The position numbers and the translations under genes were made by a program. The notes under the pieces are model-generated. The model did no database searches. It was given only the letters and a program-made list of their open reading frames with translations, and was not told where the DNA came from. DNA of 46,515 nucleotides from Polyangiaceae bacterium (lineage in GTDB: Bacteria; Myxococcota_A; Polyangia; Polyangiales; Polyangiaceae), in contig JABFXY010000184.1 in the NCBI GenBank assembly GCA_013361525.1, forward strand, positions 1-46,515, written 5' to 3'. This document shows positions 41,826-46,515 of the stretch, piece by piece (position 1 is the first letter of the stretch; every line of letters starts with the position of its first letter).

Positions 41826-42668
41826 ATGGCGAACAGGGGCCGCCCGTCGCGCTTGCTGGTGCAGGCTGTTTGCCTGGCGCTTTGGTCCGCCTGCGCGTCC
41901 CCGCAAGAGCCGGCGGAGAAGAGCGCCGCGACCACGAGCGCATCGGTAGCGCCGCCGGGGGCCAGCGCCGCGGCCGAGGGGATGCGCCTGTATTGGGACC
42001 GCCGTGACGCCAAGAATCTGCCACTTGCGGTCGCTCGGCTGCGAGAGGCGTGTCGCGCAGGAAATGCCGACGGATGCGCTGGTCTGGGAATCGCGGCTCG
42101 CGAAAGGGAATATCCAGCAGAAAAGGCGGTCGACCTGGATGACAAGCGTGCATTCGCGCTCATTGAGGACGCTTGTTCCCGGCGGATCTTCCTCGGCTGT
42201 CGAATGATGGGTGAGGCGTACGCCGACGGCCGCGGTATCACGAAAGACGACAAACGCGCTGCAGACCTTTGGGATCGAGCATGCACCGCCGGCGACCAGC
42301 TGGGTTGCGTCATGCTCGGTGGCGCATATTCCCGCGGGGAGGGTGTTCCGCGATACCGTGGGTTCGCCGCCGAGCTGTTCAAGACCGCGTGCGACAGCGG
42401 GCTGCCTGAAGGCTGCGTCGCGCTGGGGGAGGAGTACTTCGTCGCGGGTGGCGTCACCCACGACAATTGGGAGCGCGCCACCGTGCTGTTCGAACGAGCC
42501 TGCGAGCAAGGCGAAATGGCCGGATGCATGCTGCTCGCAACGATGCTCCTCTCCCGCGAGCAGGTGCCGCCCGCCGATCGCGAGAAGGGCGAGAATCTCT
42601 TGAAGCAGGCCTGCAAGGGCGGAGAGAAGGCCGCTTGTGCGTACATCGACGGCTCGAGGGAGGGGTAG
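41826..42668 (+). CDS. Sel1-repeat lipoprotein
   Basis: 280 aa. Basic N-terminus, hydrophobic core and lipobox WSAC (Cys23), then an Ala/Ser-rich linker. Five or so Sel1-like helical repeats follow, each ~36 residues with small-residue and Cys signatures: AVARLREACRAGNADGCAGLG, AFALIEDACSRRIFLGCRMMG, AADLWDRACTAGDQLGCVMLG, LFKTACDSGLPEGCVALG and LFERACEQGEMAGCMLLA. The Cys pair in each repeat suggests disulfides, as in Hcp-like beta-lactamase-fold-free Sel1 proteins. Likely a periplasmic protein-binding scaffold. Confidence 0.92.
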   Translation: MANRGRPSRLLVQAVCLALWSACASPQEPAEKSAATTSASVAPPGASAAAEGMRLYWDRRDAKNLPLAVARLREACRAGNADGCAGLGIAAREREYPAEKAVDLDDKRAFALIEDACSRRIFLGCRMMGEAYADGRGITKDDKRAADLWDRACTAGDQLGCVMLGGAYSRGEGVPRYRGFAAELFKTACDSGLPEGCVALGEEYFVAGGVTHDNWERATVLFERACEQGEMAGCMLLATMLLSREQVPPADREKGENLLKQACKGGEKAACAYIDGSREG

Positions 42669-42691
42669 ATGCAGTGAGCGATGTCGCGAGT

Positions 42692-42707
42692 GTCGCGCCG
42701 GCGCGAC
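42692..42707. other. Perfect 16-bp GC palindrome in convergent gap
   Basis: GTCGCGCCGGCGCGAC lies in the 84-bp gap between two converging genes. It has no loop, so it is more a symmetric site than a classic terminator; it might serve either way. Confidence 0.4.
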
Positions 42708-42752
42708 GAATAGGCCATTTGCGCGTCGTGTCGCAGCTCCGGCCGTGCGGCG

Positions 42753-42992
42753 CTAATCGCTTTGCCCGACAGGGACGCATTGCTCGCCGTCCCAACACGA
42801 GCCTTCGCCGCAGTCACAGCCGGGGCCGATCGCGTGCAAGCATTGGTGCTGAGTCACGCAGTTGAAGAGCGCCCCGTAGCAGGCGTCCTCCTCGACCCAC
42901 GCGCCGTCGCCCTCCTCGCACATCGACGCGGTCTCGCTCTGGCAAGCGAGGAGGAAGAGCGCCGGCACGAATAGCAGGAGCGGGCGGTGCAT
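42753..42992 (-). CDS. Small Cys-rich lipoprotein
   Basis: 79 aa. Signal peptide MHRPLLLFVPALFL with lipobox LLAC (Cys17). The 60-residue mature part has eight further Cys (MCEEGDG, DACYGALFNC, HQCLHAIGPGCDCGEGSCW, EQCVP), so a disulfide-stabilised mini-domain on the cell surface or in the periplasm. I do not recognise the family. It converges on the Sel1-repeat lipoprotein. Confidence 0.82.
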   Translation of the reverse strand: MHRPLLLFVPALFLLACQSETASMCEEGDGAWVEEDACYGALFNCVTQHQCLHAIGPGCDCGEGSCWDGEQCVPVGQSD

Positions 42993-43390
42993 GGCGCGAG
43001 GGTAGTCCAGATGCGTGCCGGCGAGCGCGCGTGCAGATCAACTTTGAGCGGTGGCAGGCGTGAGGATCGCCGCGGCGGCCGTACCTGACCATTCCGTTCG
43101 CCGGACCATTGCGTTACGTCCGCAATCGGCGCCGATTGCGTCAATGATGGCGCCCGAAGTGGTCGCAACCGTCGAGTCCAGCGGTCGCAGGCGCAGGTTC
43201 CGTCCATTCGAGCCCGATGCGCGGTCGTGTCCGCCCCGGCGCGAGAACGGGTCGTGACCCGCGATCAATCGCTTCGCCACGCGCGGACAGCCACTTGAGC
43301 GGGCTGTACCTTTCCGGTGGCGCGCGACGTTGCTCGAAACCGTCCTGGCGTAGCTATGAGAATCGACGGCGCCCACGTACAGATCGCCGT
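42993..43390. other. Intergenic region with one dispersed repeat
   Basis: 398 bp between the Cys-rich lipoprotein and the DUF2807 lipoprotein. The only structure I see is copy B of the 64-bp repeat (43087-43150). No gene or clear promoter motif is evident; the promoters of both flanking, divergent genes must be here. Confidence 0.5.
43087..43150. repeat. 64-bp dispersed repeat, copy B
   Basis: Aligns without gaps to 38414-38477. It contains a perfect 20-bp palindrome, CGCAATCGGC/GCCGATTGCG at 43121-43140, and a CGGAC/GTCCG pair that in RNA would form an outer stem. Confidence 0.72.
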
Positions 43391-44170
43391 ATGCAACGAA
43401 CAGCCAAGACGACCGCGTTTCTGAGCCTGGTGCTGCTTGTCGCGGCCTGCGATCCCATGGCCGCCGGAGGCAAGGCGACGGGCAGCTCGGCGACGTCGCG
43501 CGAGACGTCGGCGGTGAAGACCGCGGGCATGGGGTCGGGGAAGCCCGACGCGCCGAAGCCGGAGCCGCCGAAGCCCGCGGGCTCGGCGGATGCTCCGAAG
43601 AGTGGGGCGAAGAAGACCGAGGCGCGTACGGTCGGTGCGTTCAAGCAGGCGTCGATCTCCGGCGCGTTCGTCGTCGAGGTGACGGTCGGTGGGACGCAGA
43701 AGGTGGAGATCACCGGGGAGGAGAGTCTGCTCTCGAAGGTGGTGACCAAGGTCGAAGGCGACAAGTTGATCGTGGGCGTCGACGGCTCATTGGAATCGAA
43801 AGAGCCCATCGTCGTGACGATCGCGACGCCGGACCTCGGCGCACTTCAATTGAGTGGTTCGACGGACACCACGGTGCGCGGTGTGAAAGGGGACCTGTTC
43901 AAGCTCGATATGAGCGGCTCGAGCCAGGTGAAGCTCGAAGGCAAGGTGCGCGATTTCGAGTTGAACACGGCGGGGTCGAGCCAGGTGCACGCGAAGGGGT
44001 TGGCCGTGGAGAACGCGACGGTCAAAACGTCGGGCTCGAGTCAGGTGGAGGTGAAGCCGGCGACGAGCCTCAAAGTGACCGCGTCGGGCTCGAGCCAAAT
44101 CGACTATTGGGGTAAGCCCAAGGTGACGAACGAGACGTCGGGCTCCTCGAGCGTGAACGGGCACGATTAA
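43391..44170 (+). CDS. DUF2807 (auto-transporter adhesin head GIN) lipoprotein
   Basis: 259 aa from ATG 43391; the longer frame adds non-coding sequence. Lipobox VAAC (Cys20), a Lys/Pro/Ala-rich linker to ~85, then the DUF2807 'head GIN' domain: FKQASISGAFVVEVTVGGTQKVEITGEE, followed by a parallel beta-solenoid with a recurrent SGSSQVE motif (LDMSGSSQVKLEG, LNTAGSSQVHAKG, KTSGSSQVEVK, TASGSSQIDYWG). The family is common as an envelope lipoprotein in Bacteroidota and myxobacteria; molecular role unknown. The stacked SGSSQ turns suggest a rigid rod. Confidence 0.93.
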   Translation: MQRTAKTTAFLSLVLLVAACDPMAAGGKATGSSATSRETSAVKTAGMGSGKPDAPKPEPPKPAGSADAPKSGAKKTEARTVGAFKQASISGAFVVEVTVGGTQKVEITGEESLLSKVVTKVEGDKLIVGVDGSLESKEPIVVTIATPDLGALQLSGSTDTTVRGVKGDLFKLDMSGSSQVKLEGKVRDFELNTAGSSQVHAKGLAVENATVKTSGSSQVEVKPATSLKVTASGSSQIDYWGKPKVTNETSGSSSVNGHD

Positions 44171-44247
44171 GCCGAGTCAGGTCGAACGCACCGCCGACAC
44201 TATGGGAGCTGGCGAACGAATCGGGGTGGCCTCCATCCGTTTGCCGT

Positions 44248-44261
44248 CGTAAACGTTTACG
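44248..44261. promoter_or_regulatory. LacI-type operator palindrome 1
   Basis: CGTAAACGTTTACG, a perfect 14-bp palindrome whose core GTAAACGTTTAC is typical of LacI/GalR-family operators. It lies ~190 bp upstream of the lipoprotein start at 44439. No LacI-type gene lies in the window. Confidence 0.6.
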
Positions 44262-44282
44262 GAGGCGGGTGATCGTCGCGCG

Positions 44283-44296
44283 CGTAAACGTTTACG
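44283..44296. promoter_or_regulatory. LacI-type operator palindrome 2
   Basis: A second perfect copy of CGTAAACGTTTACG, 35 bp centre-to-centre from the first and ~140 bp upstream of the lipoprotein start. The pair would suit two dimers bound on nearly the same DNA face, or a looped tetramer. Confidence 0.6.
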
Positions 44297-44438
44297 ACTC
44301 AGCCCTCCGACCCCTTCGTTCGCGGCACGAGCGACCAAAGGGGGAAGAAAGAGAGCGCCTTTTTCGCACAAGACAGGTAGCTTCGCCTCGATTGCCAACT
44401 TCCGGTTTTCGAGGCCCGAAGGGCGGCGCGAAAGGACG

Positions 44439-44876
44439 ATGCGAATGAGCTTGCTCGTGTTCCGAATGGTGACCGGTGCTTTGTGCGGGGCGCTCGTCCT
44501 CGCGGGCTGCGGCGACGATGGGAGCGGCGGTAACGGTGGCGGCGGAACGGGTGGCGAGAACGCGGGCGGCTCGACCAGCGACGGCGGTGGCGACACGGGC
44601 GGCTCCGACGGCGTGGGTGGCGAGGCGACCGGTGGGTCGGGCGGCGGCACCACCGCCGGGACCTGCGGCTGGAGCAACATCGGCATCTACGAGTGCGGCT
44701 ACTCGGGCGAAGACCCTGACGGCGTTGTTCCCTACGACTGCCCGGCCAATCCGATGGAGGGCGACCCGTGCGGCGCGGTGACCGGCGCGGGCTGCTGCGA
44801 CCCCGACGGGAATAACTGGTATTGCGCGTTGGACAACGGCAAAGGGGTCCTTACCAAGATCGATTGCGGAGTCTGA
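44439..44876 (+). CDS. Small Gly-rich lipoprotein with Cys-rich C-terminus
   Basis: 145 aa. Lipobox LAGC (Cys24), followed by a ~45-residue linker almost only of Gly, Ser and Thr. The compact C-terminal domain (TCGWSNIGIYECGYSGEDPDG, YDCPANPMEGDPCGAVTGAG, CCDPDGNNWYCAL) has eight Cys. No family recognised; it resembles small myxobacterial surface lipoproteins. Two LacI-type palindromes precede it, so it is probably regulated by sugar or nucleoside availability. Confidence 0.82.
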   Translation: MRMSLLVFRMVTGALCGALVLAGCGDDGSGGNGGGGTGGENAGGSTSDGGGDTGGSDGVGGEATGGSGGGTTAGTCGWSNIGIYECGYSGEDPDGVVPYDCPANPMEGDPCGAVTGAGCCDPDGNNWYCALDNGKGVLTKIDCGV

Positions 44877-44897
44877 CGTTCATCGCGAGCCATTAGG

Positions 44898-45000
44898 GGC
44901 TGTCCCAAGTGTCGGCTCGTCGTTCCGCCCGGCCCGCGCTGACGCGCGCAAGTGAAGGCCGGGCCGAACGACGAGCCGAGCGCTGACGCCTGGACAGCCC
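44898..45000. repeat. Large imperfect inverted repeat (~103 bp), MITE-like
   Basis: Outer arms GGGCTGTCC (44898-44906) and GGACAGCCC (44992-45000), inner arms CGGCTCGTCGTTCCGCCC-start (44913-44934) and its near-perfect complement (44957-44978, one mismatch in 22), loop of 22 nt. No ORF. The outer end GGGGCTGTCCCAA resembles transposon terminal repeats. Confidence 0.7.
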
Positions 45001-45016
45001 TTTCATTGTCAATTGG

Positions 45017-45031
45017 CCGCCCTTCGGGCGG
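45017..45031. terminator. Short hairpin after the LysR gene
   Basis: CCGCCC and GGGCGG with a TTC loop, 22 nt past the LysR stop. GC-rich 6-bp stem without a T-run; a possible terminator. Confidence 0.4.
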
Positions 45032-45053
45032 ACTAGCCCCGTGCAGATCCGTG

Positions 45054-45965
45054 TTATCGGCGCGCCGCGGGGCTCGCTGCTCGCTTCACCAGCTCGATAA
45101 CGAGGTCGAGCGACTTCCCCGCGGCGTCGCGCCTCGTCAGCGCGACCCACTGCTCGGGGAGGCCGGCCTTGGTAAAGCGCCGCGCGACGACGTCGCCGCG
45201 CGCGATATCGGTTGCGACCGCCCATTTCGAGACGAGCCCAATGCCCAAACCGGCTCGCACGCAATCGACGAGCACCGAGGTCAATGGGACGCCGACGACG
45301 CGCGGCATCGGCGCGCGCTCGGCGGCGAGGATGTCGCGCAATCGCTCGACGTCGGCGCGCGGCGCGTCCTGGGCAATGAGGGTCTCTTGGCCGAGCTCGG
45401 TGGCGCTGATCGACGTGCGCCGGGCGAGGCGGTGATCGCGCCCGAGGAGGACGGTCCACTCGTCGGCGAACATGGGCGTCGAGACGAGCGCGCGATCGCG
45501 CACGGGCGAGCTCACGATGGCCACGTCGACCGTCCCTCGCAGGAGCGCGGCGACGGGCTCGCGCGTGGCCGACAGCGCGATTCGCAGCTCGATGTGCGGC
45601 GCCTTTTCGGCGAGCGCCGCGACGACCGTGGGGAACCACGGATAGCTCGTGAAAGACTCGGTGACGATGTTCACCACCTCGCGCTTGCGTGCGCCCTCCC
45701 GATGAAGGTCTCGTTCCACGCGCGCGAGCTCCGATAGTAGCGAGCGGGCCTCCTCGATGAGGCGCGCGCCGGCGACCGTCGGTGTGAGCTTGCGCTGCAC
45801 GCGCGCGAAGAGCTGGACCCCGAGCCTTCCTTCGAGCTCGGCGAGCTGATGGCTCACCGCCGATTGCGACAGATGCAGCCGAGCCGCGGCGCGCGTGGGA
45901 CCGCCCTCGTCGGCGATGGCGCGAACGAGCTTCAAGTGACGTACTTCGAGCATGGGTGACGACAT
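45054..45965 (-). CDS. LysR-family transcriptional regulator (MetR-like)
   Basis: 303 aa. The HTH (PTRAAARLHLSQSAVSHQLAE, LEGRLGVQLFARV) is followed by a linker helix and the effector domain (VNIVTESFTSYPWFPTVVAAL, ELRIALSATREPVAALLRG, VDVAIVSSPV). The SQSAVSHQL recognition helix and the short hinge recall MetR. It is divergent from the cupin gene, so that gene is its most likely target. Effector unknown. Confidence 0.95.
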   Translation of the reverse strand: MSSPMLEVRHLKLVRAIADEGGPTRAAARLHLSQSAVSHQLAELEGRLGVQLFARVQRKLTPTVAGARLIEEARSLLSELARVERDLHREGARKREVVNIVTESFTSYPWFPTVVAALAEKAPHIELRIALSATREPVAALLRGTVDVAIVSSPVRDRALVSTPMFADEWTVLLGRDHRLARRTSISATELGQETLIAQDAPRADVERLRDILAAERAPMPRVVGVPLTSVLVDCVRAGLGIGLVSKWAVATDIARGDVVARRFTKAGLPEQWVALTRRDAAGKSLDLVIELVKRAASPAARR

Positions 45966-45978
45966 GCGTAGTGCGCAT

Positions 45979-45996
45979 CATCTTATGCGAAAGATG
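45979..45996. promoter_or_regulatory. Candidate LysR operator between LysR and cupin genes
   Basis: CATCTT-ATGCGA-AAGATG, perfect 6-bp arms around a 6-bp spacer, 14 bp upstream of the LysR start in the 69-bp divergent gap. Position and symmetry fit a LysR recognition site. Confidence 0.45.
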
Positions 45997-46034
45997 CGTT
46001 TCCCACATGGCGTTCTGGGGACCATGCTGGGCTC

Positions 46035-46409
46035 ATGACCAGCTCACAAACGGTGACGGCTGACACGGCTGGGTACGAAACGTTGAGCGAAGGCGTCGAG
46101 ATTCGACTCCTTCGAGCCCACGGCAACGGCGGTTTGACCTTCTTCATCCGAATGAAGAAGGGCGCGCGCGCTCCTCGGCACGGGCACCCCGGGGGCGAGG
46201 AGACCTGTTTGCTCCAAGGCGTGCTCCGCATCGAAAAGCGGGTCGCCGAAAACGGCGAGGCGCAACCGGACATCGTCGTCTCCGAGGGGGAATACGCGTT
46301 CGTCCCCGCGGGGGAGCTTCACGAGGGTGTGGCGCTCGAGGATTCATTGTTTCTCGTGGTGGCCCCGGGCGGCGTGGTGCGTGAGCCACGAGGCGAGCCG
46401 AGGGGGTGA
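46035..46409 (+). CDS. Cupin-domain protein
   Basis: 124 aa single-domain cupin. Cupin motif 1: RHGHPGGEETCLLQGVLRIE (His/His/Glu metal ligands); motif 2: YAFVPAGELHEGVALE (His). Similar in layout to ChrR-type or small metal-binding cupins that act as dioxygenases, isomerases or ligand sensors. The C-terminal tail is Arg/Gly-rich. It is divergent from the LysR gene and likely its target. Confidence 0.9.
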   Translation: MTSSQTVTADTAGYETLSEGVEIRLLRAHGNGGLTFFIRMKKGARAPRHGHPGGEETCLLQGVLRIEKRVAENGEAQPDIVVSEGEYAFVPAGELHEGVALEDSLFLVVAPGGVVREPRGEPRG

Positions 46410-46478
46410 GCAGGCTGTCGACGCGGTGGCGCAAAATCGCAGGTCGGACCTGTGTCCGGCGGTGGTATCCGTGCTCCG

Positions 46479-46515
46479 ATGCACAACCGCCTTACCCAGC
46501 GTCGGAGGTTGTTCG
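46479..46515 (+). CDS. Possible gene start cut by the window edge
   Basis: ATG 46479 opens a frame beginning MHNRLTQRRRLF, a basic start that could lead into a signal peptide. Only 12 codons are visible, so it is a guess. Confidence 0.3.
   Translation, partial: MHNRLTQRRRLF

Noticed and set aside
43217..43390. N-terminal extension of the DUF2807 lipoprotein
   Set aside because: An open frame exists, but it is Arg-rich and would hide the clear lipoprotein signal peptide that starts at ATG 43391.
1..46515. Biosynthetic gene cluster of PKS/NRPS type, prophage or integrative element
   Set aside because: No ketosynthase, condensation, integrase, phage structural gene, tRNA junction or shift in base composition was seen.

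Overview
The window reads as chromosomal DNA of a high-GC myxobacterium (Myxococcota, probably Polyangiales). The evidence is strong G/C in third codon positions, a MYXO-CTERM sorting tail on the first complete gene, many lipoproteins whose lipobox is followed by a Gly/Ser- or Pro-rich linker, a TIGR02996 'repeat-companion' protein, an AgmX/PglI-type protein, and a large chemosensory operon. No rRNA, tRNA, CRISPR array, transposase or phage gene was seen.

Layout. 1-5.3 kb: end of an unknown gene, a secreted beta-helix protein, then an overlapping pair (TIGR02996 protein and ankyrin-repeat protein). 5.4-9.2 kb: class II fructose-bisphosphate aldolase, chloroperoxidase-type alpha/beta hydrolase, SDR oxidoreductase and a divergent LysR regulator, followed by a frameshifted gene remnant. 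9.7-13 kb: two tandem paralogous lipoproteins and an AgmX/PglI lipoprotein. 13.2-18.5 kb (minus strand): a five-gene operon with an MNIO/DUF692 enzyme, a nucleotidyltransferase, a TIGR04222 membrane protein ending in a regular Gly5-Cys repeat, a protein of unknown family, and a TauD/TfdA-type 2-oxoglutarate dioxygenase. 19-24.5 kb: multicopper oxidase lipoprotein, VOC protein, an SH3-like lipoprotein, a membrane-anchored ASH/Ig-like protein and an animal-COMT-like O-methyltransferase.

24.8-34.5 kb (minus strand): eight almost seamlessly coupled chemosensory genes, in transcription order cheW, cheR, cheW, MCP, cheA-REC, cheB, a three-receiver hybrid kinase and a single-domain receiver. 34.7-38.2 kb: a CAP-domain lipoprotein and a subtilisin-like protease fused to seven 46-residue PLL-lectin-like repeats. 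38.7-41.7 kb: a chain of small unknown ORFs, an AraC regulator and a divergent Old Yellow Enzyme. 41.8-46.5 kb: Sel1-repeat, Cys-rich and DUF2807 lipoproteins, a Gly-rich lipoprotein preceded by two perfect LacI-type palindromes, and a LysR/cupin divergent pair.

The best candidate for an undescribed system is the 13.2-18.5 kb operon. The MNIO enzyme is the kind of iron enzyme that oxidatively remodels cysteines in ribosomal peptides. The TIGR04222 protein offers an evenly spaced Cys tail as an obvious substrate. The NTase and 2OG dioxygenase would be further tailoring steps. A second unexpected signal is a nearly identical ~39-bp palindrome found three times, each time in the gap 3' of an unrelated transcription unit, including directly after that operon.
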